Below, piece after piece: positions 34,701-45,560 of a stretch of DNA of 64,000 bases. The position numbers and the translations under genes were made by a program. The stretch spans positions 13,378,001 through 13,442,000 of the forward strand of contig JARZZO010000011.1 of NCBI GenBank assembly GCA_030544215.1. The letters run 5' to 3'. A model generated the notes under the pieces. That model was not told the origin of the DNA, made no database searches, and worked only from the letters and a program-made list of their open reading frames with translations. This DNA is from Zantedeschia hybrid cultivar (Eukaryota; Streptophyta; Magnoliopsida; Alismatales; Araceae). Positions within the stretch are counted from its first letter, which is position 1; every line of letters starts with the position of its first letter.

Positions 34701-34727
34701 ATGGCAACAATGGCGAGCGCCGACTGA
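34701..34727 (+). promoter_or_regulatory. Eight-codon upstream ORF before DUF1262 copy 4
   Basis: ATG at 34701, short frame MATMASAD then TGA, 60 bp before the main ATG. It corresponds to the frame before copy 3, with Asn changed to Asp. Presence in the mRNA is not proven. Confidence 0.4.
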
Positions 34728-34787
34728 CACAGTGTGAGCAGAGAAGGGGAGGAGGACGAGGAGAAGAAGAAGAAGAAGCCCGGAGCC

Positions 34788-36183
34788 ATGTACGTGACCA
34801 GGCCGCTGTCCCAGTACAAGGCCTCCCCCGGCGCCGCCACCGCGCCGCCGCCGGCGGGCCCCCACTCGGGCTACCTCGTGCTGCAGGACGCGGAGTACGA
34901 GGCCCACGCAACCTCCTGCTGGGGGCTCTGCAAGGACAGCTACCTCGGCGACCTGCCTTTCCCGCAGAACCGGCTGCTCTCCGTCGAGTACACCACCTCG
35001 ACGGGCCTGAGCAGCTACGCCACCTTCGACAAAGTCCTCTTCTTCCCCGTCCCCGGCCAGCCCCTCTCCTCCAACCGCTATTACGTCGTCCGCGCCAAGG
35101 GGAAGCATGCTGGGTAAGCGCCCATGCCCATTTCTCTATTCGATTACTCGTCCTCTGTTCTCGTCAAAAGTTTCCATCCTTCTCCAATAAAGATGCTTAA
35201 TCCGTCCATGGATGCTCGATTTCTGGGAAACCCAGGCAGGGGAAGCGCCGAGCTCTCTGTTGAGAAGTTTCCATATGCTGAAAGGCGTCTCATTTTCTGC
35301 TTTCTAATCCACCAGGAAGGTGTGCGCCTGCTCGAGGGAGGAGGACAAGACCACCTGCTGCTTCTGCTCCTGCATCAAAGACGTCAAGCCGAGGCCATTC
35401 GACCACGGCGACGTCTACCAGCAGGTGGAGGTCGCCCGCTACACCGGCTGCAGCGGGGGGTTCTTCGCCAGGGCCGTCGCCCCCGACGGCTTCCCCCCAG
35501 ACTTCCTGCGGAGGAAGGGGTGGCGGGTCTCCACCTCGCGCCCGCGCAGCTTCGGCCTCGACCTGGGGGCGGCCACCGGCGTCGACGGCGTCCTCCGGGC
35601 GCGCATGCCGGGCACCGACTTCCCCATTTCCAGCGCGCGCTCCCCCGCCGTAGTCGTCGGCAAGTGGTACTGCCCCTTCATATTTGTGAAGGAGGAGGGG
35701 TGCCCGCCCAAGGAGCAGATGGAGAGGTCCGTCTTCTACGAGGTGGCCCTCGAGCAGTTCTGGGAGGCGATACACACCTGCGAGAACAACCCCCGCGAGG
35801 AGAGCCGCACAGTCCAGATGAGCGCCGCCGTACGAAGGGAGTCGGCGCTGCTGCGCGGCAGCGATCCCGTGGGGGAGGAGCTCCCGGTGGCGGAGGAGGT
35901 GGTGTGGTTCAGGCCGGCCAAGGCGGCGGGAGGAGGGGTGGGGCTGTGCGCCGCCGTGGTGGAGGGGATGAGATGGGAGGAGGAGAGAGGAGGGTGGGTG
36001 GCGGGGGAGAAGGGTGGGATAGAGAGGGTGCAGAGGGTGGAGGAGTACGGAGGGGGAACGAGGTGGGTGAGGTTTGGGTGTTATGCGCTGGTGGAGAGGT
36101 TTGCATGGAGGAGGATGGATGGGAGCTTGGTGTTGGCTTGGGATTTCAGACATGTTGACAGGGTTATTACCAAGTGGGAGTGA
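34788..36183 (+). CDS. DUF1262 family protein, copy 4
   Basis: Exons 34788-35113 and 35316-36183 (TGA 36181-36183), donor gg|gtaagc, acceptor cag|g, about 397 residues. All family signatures are present: MYVTRPLSQYK, PPPAGPHSGYLV, SCWGLCKD, DLPFPQN, LSSNRYYVV, VCACSREED, CCFCSC, DVKPRPF and the terminal ITKWE. Its near twin is copy 3 in unit A. It is followed 0.88 kb downstream by the convergent FTSHI3 gene. Its proximal promoter differs from copy 3 by the AT-only insertion and the SINE further up, so the two copies may be expressed differently. Function unknown; the cysteine cluster is the best clue. Confidence 0.9.
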
Positions 36184-37062
36184 GGTTGGTGCATTGCACC
36201 GGGCTAATGGGAGGATGCCACGTCATCCATGCAGATTGGTCCTTCCACTGGGGTGGCTTGTGAGAATTTCTTGCCTAGGTCCTCTTGTAAACTACTATTG
36301 CTCAGATTAAAGTCCCAGAGGTGTATGGCATGCCATGTTTGTGTTTTGTTGCCAGACTGCTAGGTCGGCCAGCAAAGTTTTAATCTTACTATTTGGAGGC
36401 GTGAAATTTAAATTTGGTGGCCGTTTGCAACTGATTTGAAGATCGTACGAATGTGATATGCCACATCCTTTAGCATGGCATGTGTACAATTAGAGGCCAC
36501 ATCAGGAGAGACTTTGCACGATACTAAACACCTAAGGGATATTTTACATATTTGTGATCCTTTACAGCACCTTAAAACCTTACTAAAAAAGCTATGCACC
36601 TACCTCCTCTTTTTATTGTTAACAAGCTCAGATTGGATTCACCTCCCACGGCCACACAAATATAACTTGCCTTTGTTGTCAAGATCTCCCATTTGAGATT
36701 TTTTAAGGTTTTAAAGATATAGTTTCTAATCCTTCAACTGAAATTCAAATTTTTGCTCGACATCTATACTCGATTCTGTGTCTTACAAGCAAACAACACC
36801 AACCCATGCAAACAAGCAAGGTACTTATACCATTGAGGCAACAAGATATATCCCTTGGCAGTTGGCAGACTCATCTCTCCACTTACCTCCTTAAAAGGGA
36901 GAACTAGAAGCACTGCCTACTTTGCTTCACCATTTTGTTGTGCATCAAAATTTCTATTTAAATATTAAAGGTATTCCATGTCACATGCCAGCTAACATTC
37001 CGGCCTATCATGCTGCATGAAATACCAAAAAGAAGTCAGATGAAGCAGCACAACATTTAGCT
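36184..37062. other. Convergent intergenic region, copy 4 / FTSHI3
   Basis: Contains the 3' ends of DUF1262 copy 4 (plus) and FTSHI3 (minus). 36184-36495 is shared with unit A; the rest is unique to unit B. No further gene was seen. Confidence 0.5.
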
Positions 37063-40000
37063 CTAACTTAACGTTTGATAGCCAAGAAACCCTTGCACAC
37101 CATCATCCTTTACTTCCTCCCTCTTCATAAGTGAAGGCACCCAAGGAAACAGCTTCTCAAGCCCCTTGCTTATGCCGCTAGGAGTCAGTCGCTTGTCATT
37201 GATCCCAAACTTCGCTCTTTCTACTGCCGCCATTATGTCTTCGCGAGCCACTGCTTCACCACCTGTGCAACAAGAAAATGGGTTCATATAATGCCAACAC
37301 ATGCATGAATGTGCCTGAGTGTATCCAAAGGAGAGGGATACAGTAGGTAATCAAATGAACGATTACATAAACATGCATCTTTCCACCGTTTCGTACCACC
37401 ATAACAAAGAAGACCTCTCTATTGTGCTGAATGCTTGAGTTGCTTTGGGAATGTAAGACCAATTTATAAGCAAATTCCAACTTATCTATATCACTTGATG
37501 TTTGTCTTTATAATCAGTACCATCTCTATATTCGAGTGCATGGAATTTAAAACCAACTAAATGAAATAGGTTGTATCTACCTATTGAACAGGAACCATTA
37601 AAGTAGATCCAAAGGCTAATAATAAGCTCAAAAAGAGAAAATATATATGTGTTACAGCATGTGGAGGCATTTGCTTGGTGTGGCTCCCTGCCAAGAGATT
37701 CACCCCAAGGCAGATGGGGTTCACCCTTTACCAAGCAAAGGGCCCTCGTTAGGGAAAAGAGATGAACCTGCACCGCAGTACATGCCCACCTCACGCAAAG
37801 AGAGATGTTGTGGTTGTGGCCAGATTTTAGCCCCATATTAGTTGTCAACAATGATGGCCTACGCTTATCAGGCAATCCAACCCCATTTTCCTGATGAGGG
37901 CCCTTTAAAACCTCACATGATATGGGGACAATACTCAACAAAAGCTACACACCAAAAAAAATGGAAACCCGCTCTATAGTATATGCCCACCTTTAGGAGG
38001 GGCAATATTTAACCAAAGTTTAGTCCTACATTAGTCCCTTCCCTAGACCCCCCACAAATGGTGGGAACCTCGTGCACTGGGTACGCCCTTAGTTCTACAA
38101 TAGTTATCAGCAATGGTGTCATGTGCTTATCAGGCAGGTCCATCCCTCTCCCTATTGAGGGCTCTCTCTTCCATAGAAGGATGAAACCCCACCTCCCTCC
38201 AGGAACAATACCTTTGCAAGGGGCTATGCAGCAGAGAAACGGTGCAACAACTTCCATTAGAAAAGGAAGAACACAAACTTATGCATAAAAGCATATATTG
38301 ATAAAACTAAAGTTAAAACCTTGTCGATGAACTAGCAAAACAACACTAAAAAGAAATTGTCAGACTAGTACCTCTTCTAGCAGCTAGCAAAGCAGCTTCA
38401 TTGACAATATTGGCAAGATCAGCTCCGACAAGTCCAGGAGTAAGAGACGCAATAAGATTGCAAATAAGCTGTGGATCTTCCTCCAAAGGAATTCCCCTTA
38501 AATGTACATGCAAAATTCTTTTCCTCCCATCTAAGTCTGGCTCTCCCACAAGCACTTTCCTGGAGAACCGGCCTGGCCGACAGAGAGCTGGATCCAGTGC
38601 TTCAGGCCTATTAGTTGCCGCAATAACAATTACTTTCATGTCTGACTCGAATCCGTCCATCTCTGTCAACAGCTGCAATAAGTCGAACAAAGCTCAGTTG
38701 TGCAAACAGGTTACTGTAAAGCTTAATGATGCAACATATCAGCTTCAGAATTTGCCTGGTTTAGTGTTTGGTCCCTCTCATCATTAAAACTCCTTCCACG
38801 CCTTCCTCCTACAGCATCAAGCTCATCAATGAAAATTATAGATGGCGAATACTTTCGCGCCACTTTGAACAGGTCTCTGATGCGTGCCGCTCCTCTTCCA
38901 ACAAACAACTCCACAAACTCACTTGCAGAAACTGAGAAGAATGGAACTCCCGCTTCTCCAGCTACAGCACGTGCTAGTAATGTTTTCCCTGTCCCAGGGG
39001 GGCCCACCAACAGGACTCCTTTGGGCAATTTTGCTCCCAGTTTATTGTAGCTGATAGACCCTTGTAAGCAAGAAATGATCTGCCAACAGTATACTACTGC
39101 ATTAGAAAACATCTTTTACCAACAGAAGCTTCCCAAAATAATAAGAGAACTTCCTGTTTAATTTTATTAGGCGAAGAATGAGTGGGACACCATGTTGGTG
39201 TTTGTATTCTGGATTCATTTAGTGAGCATCATTGTGTACATCATGTACACTTCTTTTTTCATTTATACAATTTAGTCATACCATCCACTTTCCCAAAAAA
39301 ACTTATTTACCAGGGCACAAAGAATGACATATGACAGACATTAGTTTCAAGGCAAAATGATGAAGGCGCAAGACAACTAAATGACTCACGTCAATGAATA
39401 TACAATAAGTTGTTATGCAACTCATTCCATTTTCTCCTCTGGAAAACCATTTTCAACTAAAAGTTTCATATGACCTAGCATTTTTCTGTTGAAAATGGGT
39501 GGAACAAAGTTATTTATCCATAACCAACAAGAAAATGAGAGATTAAATGAAAAAGGGATCAGCAGGTTCAACTTTACAGAGTTCTGAAGTGTAACTTAGT
39601 TCAAAGTCTTTGTTTGAAATAATGGAAGAGCTTCCCTAGCTTAGATTCCACCAAGGGTTCTACACTTGTTCTTTATTAAGCAGCAGAAAATTACTAATTT
39701 TCTTTCAAAAAAATAGAAAACTTTATCTAAATCATCTTTGTCATAAAGATAAAGGTTCAAAGGAAGTATTGTCATCAAACCATCTTCATGTCTTTGAAAA
39801 CCCTATTCACACCCTCACAACACACCCCCCCCCAACACACACACACACAAAGGGGGTTGCCATGACTAAAGCATAACAGGAAGATATTTGATCTTGCAAA
39901 CAAGGTTGTCTCAGGAACTAAAGCATGGGTCTAATGGGCTGATAAGTGGGACTTTGAGTCATGTGCTGAAAGTGGTGAGCAAGCTAAGTTGATTCCTGAG

Positions 40001-43000
40001 ATTCACCAAGGAAAATGGACTACAACATCTGCGTCAAAACTTAGGGATCATGGAGATTAGTAGCTGGAATGGGAGGTGCAGTTTGTTTTGCAGATTGGTG
40101 AAGAATTTCAATGGAAAAGTAGACAGGGATTGAAGATATGTTGGTGCCTGGAATCAAAGGAATAGTGGTTTGCACTACAGAAGACAAGCAAAACTGCATG
40201 TTATGTTGTGCTCTTATGTCATGTTAAGCTTGCATACAATGCGTAAGACAGCTGGATGCAGTCGATGTTAAAGTTTCTCTTTTCCTTTTTTGGTTTGCAG
40301 AGGGGGAGAGGGTTGAATGCAAAAAAGAAGAAAGAAAAGAATAAAGGAATCATGGACCTGCGTATGTTCACAATACATCAATTGGCCAAGGCTTGTGCAA
40401 CACAAATAAGTAACAATACACATGAGCGAAGAAAAAAACCAGATGCCAGAGCAAACAAAATATGCACCCTTAGTCTCATGCAATTCACATGTACTGCATC
40501 CACACAAGAGAAATGTGTAACCTCATCCCTCATGTTTTGGAATGAAACTGCCATCTTATTTTGTACGTGTATAATATGAAATTATCCCTAATCTTAATGT
40601 TGCATCTCTCTAGCCTATATATGACATGTGAAGTTGTTTAACAAGCAACTTTTGTTAGAACACACATATCGAGTTAGAAAACCAGTAGACAATGAGTTGT
40701 GTGATTCTTAAAAGGTGATCTACCCGACCCAAGCGGGAACCCCATAACTAACATCTGTACAATGTTCAACAATAAGTTAAACAGAGCTAAAATGTAAGCA
40801 TTGAACTAACAGCTATGATTGCTCCAAAATGATCAGACACCATGGTTACATTGACTAGACCACTGTATGTTGATTGGATGCCGTGATTGGAAACTCCATG
40901 ATCATATACAAGCCTCCTCAATCCAATGGTAATGAAACACTCACAAACATAGAACCAACAAGACCAATTCCACGGACATACTCTGTGACTTCGTTCCACA
41001 CCAAAGTGATAGTGTTACAGAGGTTTTTCACCATTAACTTGCTGGCTTATGAAATGTGAATAAAGAATGCTAAGTTGATCAGGTGATTTCGGCCTATCAT
41101 TATCATATCATCATATATATGCCCACCCAATCATAAGTTTTTTTTTAAAGGCTACAGATATGTCCACCCAATCATAAGTAATGTTTTGGACATAAAGGAA
41201 GTATCCCTTCCTTTCTCATGCAATAGTGAGGTGAAAAAAATCACTGATTTTTTTTCCCAGTTGATTTCTTGTAGGAACAAAATGATGGCATGCAGCAACT
41301 TCCAGGGAAAAAAAAATGCATTAGAAAATTCAAGAATGCCATATTTTAAATCTAGATAACTGCAGCAATAGTTTTTTTTCCTCTCTTTCTCTAAGTTTGT
41401 TCATGAAGCATACATGATTCTAGAATTGATATGAACCCTCCTGTATGCAATACCTTTATTTCTATATAAATTTATACAGTATTCCCTTTCTTCTCCTCAG
41501 TTTGGGGGGTCAATAGCCCTCCTAAGGTGAAATTTCTCTGGTGGACAGCTTCTCTCAATAGGCTCCCAACATATGACAGGCTAGCTCAGTTATTACAAGA
41601 TATAAATACAGTGTGCTGTCTTTGTGGGGAGGATGAGGAATCTGTGGACCATCTCTTTATCTCCTGCTCCTTCGCTAGGGAGGTGTAGCAGCTGATTGGT
41701 GAACTTTTTCATGTGGACTGTTCTTGCTTTGCTTTAGTGGAGAGTCTTCTACTCTTGTGGGGGAGACCTTGGAGGTTGACGTAGGAGTGGGTTCTTTGAT
41801 GGCTGATCCTCCATGAGACCATCTAGGCTCTTTGGTTGGAGTGGAACGTTAGGATTTTCAGGTGGGAAGTGGTTACTCCGAATAGGATTTTCTCTTTTGT
41901 TTGTGAGAAGGTTCAAGGGTGGGCTCAAGTTTCTTGTAATTTGGACTCTCACAACTCCTTGTTTTGTCTACTGGAGGAGAGGGGATTGGAGGTTCGCACC
42001 TTTGTGGTGTTTTGTATGGGGGAAATTTTGTTCTTTTCCCTTCTCAACTTTACATTTACACTTTTCTATTTTATAATACAAGTGGTACCATTCACGTTAA
42101 AAAAATAATAATAATAAAAATTATACAGTTTATACATTCATTACACAATATGACTATACATGTTTGAATTACATCTTGCCATCTGCCAAATGGCTGTGTA
42201 TAGGGTACTGGCAGTACAACAACAGGACAAAATCCTACTCCATCTGTCAAAAGACAATGAGTCATGAGTTTAATGTAAATCTTTTGGTGATTAACAACAT
42301 CTTGATGACCACACTTGACCTGCCAGATCACTCGATCCAGATGCAGATCCCCTTTTGGACCCAACTCTGATCATAAAAGACTCCCGATCTCTTAAAGTTT
42401 TGACTAGCATGAGCACAAAATATGAAGTCAGGCACATGCAGACTATACATTTGGAATGGAAAATTTTGGTTGCAACTTCCAAAAAAACTGTTTTTTTTTT
42501 CCTCCATTTTTTCCCTTTTTCTCCAGCATAGCTACGGGCTCTGTTAGCCCAGGTCCAGACACCATCTGCGGCACTTTCCATCCAGCACCTACAGTAAGGG
42601 ATATATGCTTATTTTATGCTTGTCGGTCATTGGGATAAAAACCAAGTTTAAGAGTTATGAACAACGAAGAACCGTCATTGTCATCATCATCATAAGCCTT
42701 GTGCCATCAATCTGAGTCAACCAATCACATAAAAGATTTAAGGATCTGACAGAATTGTATGGCTGGCTGACGGCCTGATGTCAAACCTCAGCCTGAGGCG
42801 GACAAGTATATAAGCAAGGTCACTTTTGATAGGAGATTATTTGCTACATTTCCATGACGTTATTTGGTCAGAAGGAAATTATTTTGCTAGCTGCATTAGG
42901 ATTTAAAAAAAGAAAAGAAAATGTTACATGATAAATCAGGTTTGAAAATATAACAAAAAGAGTTCGCGGATCTAGGTTTATGCCCATCGCCAAACATTGT

Positions 43001-45159
43001 CATCAGAGCATTATCTCATTTATTTGTGGTCAACTACATGAATCGTGTCCTGCCTCTTTTGTCTAATCTAAAGCCATGTTTGTAGTTAAACGTAGGAAGA
43101 ATAGGCCTTCTCTTACTATGTCAAAGCATCTTATTTTAGGCCTTCCTAGGTACATTTGCTAGGGCACATCAACTTTGGAAGTATACCAAAAGGATTCACT
43201 GCTCTAGGTTGCCCATTTCCAATGTTTCTATTCTTTGAGATGCTTTTAGGAAGAAAATTTTGGTGGAGAACTTCTTTCAGATTCTGAAGCATTTCTCTCC
43301 CTCCCTCTTCAGACCATCTAGTAGGCTAAGATTCTGGAATTTACAACAATGATGCCTAATGTTTTCACAAGTAATTCAAAGCCTTTGGCTATTGACATCA
43401 AAACAGGGATCCACTCCGATGTTCAATCATGACAAAATATTAACTGATGCAGCAGCAGCAATCCAGTTTGTCTAGCAGTATTTGAGCTCATGGGCCTGTC
43501 CAGGTCTGCTGCCTGAGTGATAGATTCATTTTAGTGCTCCTTTATCATTATAGTTAGTTGGAAACAGACATTTTACTGTTGCAGTACTGGTCACTGGACA
43601 ATTGATGATACTGACAACAGAATTATGAAAGTCATCAATCAACAACAACCAAGTTTCACCTCCAGAAGCAGACAATGAATTATATACAACAAAAAGATTG
43701 TGCAGGCAGAAAAGTTTTATTATGTAGTTACATAGAGCCATAGCTAATAGTAGTGCTCGTCTGCAATAATCTATATACAACAAAAATATTGTGCAGGCAG
43801 AAAAGTTTTATTATGTAGTTGCATAGAGCCATAGCTAATAGTAGTGCTCGTCTGCAATAATCTACTTAATATTTAGCGCAGGTTCATCCACTTAGCTGCC
43901 TAGTATGTAATGCAACTTCAACGCATGCTTCTGTCCATCACCAATCCGCTAAAAGTTAACTAGTCATTACAAAAGTTTGCGATCACCACAAATTTTGTTA
44001 CTAGAAAGAACAGTTCAAGTTTTAGCAATCATTCTTTTACTGACTGACAATCTCAAATCTACTTTTCATAGAAGAGAATTGACAAGTAAAACATATATCA
44101 TTGCAACAGAGGGAAACACACCTCCATAAGCTCTTCTTTGGCAGCATCAACACCCTCCACATCATCAAAGCTGACCATCTGGTTAGTAGGTTTTCGCTTC
44201 TTCGCAGGACTGTTAGCAGCAGAAAGCTGACGATAAAGTAACCACATCAAAGGTGTTAATGGTATCCACAGAGACAAGACCGTGATCACAAGATTTCTCA
44301 GTGCCATAAGAACTGACTGAGGAGCCGAGATATATGTGGTGCCTTTTTCTCTCATCAAGCTAAGAAGGAAGCTCTCGTCATGCTCAATCTTCCTCGTCAA
44401 ATATTGCCACTGCATGAAAGACCTACTTCTTGAGCCACCAGCTATCCCAGCGGCACCGGATGCTCTGGATGTCCCAGATATGCCATCACCATCAATTTCA
44501 CCTGTTGAAGGAGTGTCATCCATTGATTTTGAGTCATCGGGATCCACAGCATGCTTATTGTAGAATATACGCCGAGAACCCTCTTCAAACAGGACTTTAG
44601 ATACATGTCCACCTTGAAGATCTGCTACCAAATCAGAGTAGCGGACAACCTTTGGAGAAGGTACCGCCGTCACTTTCAGAAACAATGCACACAGCCCCAA
44701 AGCCATGGAAACCGAAGTCACGAGGATAACAGTTCTCAAATTCCTGTGCAAATGCAATCTTGCTCGCTCTAATGAAGCCTGAAACGACACCCTCTTTAGC
44801 CTGACCAAGAGCAAGCGAAGCCTTGGGCGCAATCTCAAAGAAAACAGCTTCCGCCTCCTTGGACTGGGTTTCCCCCCAATGCCCACATGGGCATGCCTCT
44901 CTTCACTGCTGCCACTGATCTTACAAACGATCTTGTTACAACGAAAACCCACTCGGGTCATCCCGCGATGGCCATACGAAATACGGGGAGGCAAAACAAG
45001 AGAAACAGATTGATTTCTGCACCCACTACCTAAAAATGAGAACTTTTCTACTTTAACACTTCCGAGCTTGCCCGCATCACACAAAACCGCTGGCTTATTC
45101 AAGCAACAACTAAGAGCTCCTACCACTCCGTAGCTGGAAAGAATCGAAAAAGAAGCCAT
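37063..45159 (-). CDS. FTSHI3: FTSHI3: plastid inactive FtsH-like AAA protein
   Basis: Four exons: 45159-44122, 39079-38756, 38672-38372 and 37262-37063. The total is 1863 bp, 620 residues, close to the Arabidopsis protein. Start is the ATG giving MASFSILSS, a Ser/basic-rich plastid transit-like N-terminus; an in-frame codon 30 bp upstream is non-essential. Predicted membrane helices lie at about 142-164 and 289-309. The AAA+ domain follows: Walker A GPPGTGKT (372-379), Walker B IIFIDE (427-432) and second region of homology ATNRPEALDPALCRPGRF. The protein stops soon after AKFGINDK and ends GYQTLS, so the M41 peptidase domain with HEXXH is absent, as in FTSHI3. Likely a membrane AAA chaperone or motor of the chloroplast envelope (family knowledge). 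Intron 2 has a GC donor. Confidence 0.93.
38035..38245 (-). mobile_element. SINE-like repeat, unit B copy
   Basis: Counterpart of 22255-22450, inside FTSHI3 intron 3. The minus strand contains aagggcgtacccagtgcacg and ggggggtctagggaaggg, resembling Au-type SINE cores. Confidence 0.45.
41481..42120 (+). mobile_element. 5'-truncated LINE in FTSHI3 intron 1
   Basis: Same element as 24902-25538: VNSPPKVKFLWWTASLNRLP-like text, then CCLCGEDEESVDHL. It has an A-rich tail broken by T's and a 9-bp target duplication TTATACAGT (41472-41480 and 42121-42129). It lies antisense to FTSHI3. A stop replaces Gln in the zf-RVT part (ggaggtgtagcag), so decay continued after duplication. Confidence 0.85.
43681..43862. 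repeat. 91-bp tandem duplication in FTSHI3 intron 1
   Basis: The unit tatatacaacaaaaa...ctgcaataatc occurs at 43681-43771 and again at 43772-43862 with only a few differences. It lies just outside unit B, about 250 bp from exon 1. Confidence 0.85.
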
Positions 45160-45560
45160 CTTTTTCCCTTTTTTCTCGTGGGCAATCACACAAACGCCTC
45201 AAATGCATACAAAATAACCCATAATATACAACCGGACATGAATCAAGTTGCACATAGAGAAGAAAAAGAGCAGCAGGAGGTGGTAGATGGACAAATCAGA
45301 GAAACCCACAGATAAGGATGGGAATTTGAAGGGGGCATCAACTAGAAGGATGCTGTGTACCGTATTCCCTGAGCTCCCAAACCATAACTAGAGAAGGCCA
45401 TATTCCTCTTCTCCATCCTCTACACTACACAGTTGGCATCTGCCTTGCTTGCGCTGAGGGGGGAAGGAGGAAGAAGGAAGCGGAAATGGTGGGCGTCGAT
45501 TTTTTTTTATTTTTTTTTCTGTGTTTGTGTGTGTGTGTGGGGGGGGGGGGGGGGGTTGTT
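45160..45560. promoter_or_regulatory. FTSHI3 5' UTR and promoter region
   Basis: Upstream of the minus-strand start. It contains a GT run and a long G tract at about 45527-45556 (C tract in the sense of the gene). No TATA box was fixed. Confidence 0.4.

Larger units (their letters stand above)
28008..43275. repeat. Segmental duplication, unit B
   Basis: Collinear with 18753-26655. It has three B-only insertions: the CACTA element 28256-32963, the SINE at about 34014-34334, and an AT-rich block at about 34437-34648. It retains the FTSHI3 exons that unit A has lost. FTSHI3 exon 1 and its promoter lie outside to the right, so unit B is the original locus for that gene and A the derived copy. 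Confidence 0.88.

Noticed and set aside
37063..45159. Active FtsH zinc protease
   Set aside because: The protein ends after the AAA+ domain. There is no HEXXH motif or M41 domain, and the length matches the inactive FTSHI3 type.
44098..45189. FTSHI3 start ten codons upstream, and exon 1 running to 44098
   Set aside because: The MASFSILSS start fits a transit peptide better, and the donor at 44121 joins exactly to exon 2 (LME-IISCLQG). The extra tail is intron.
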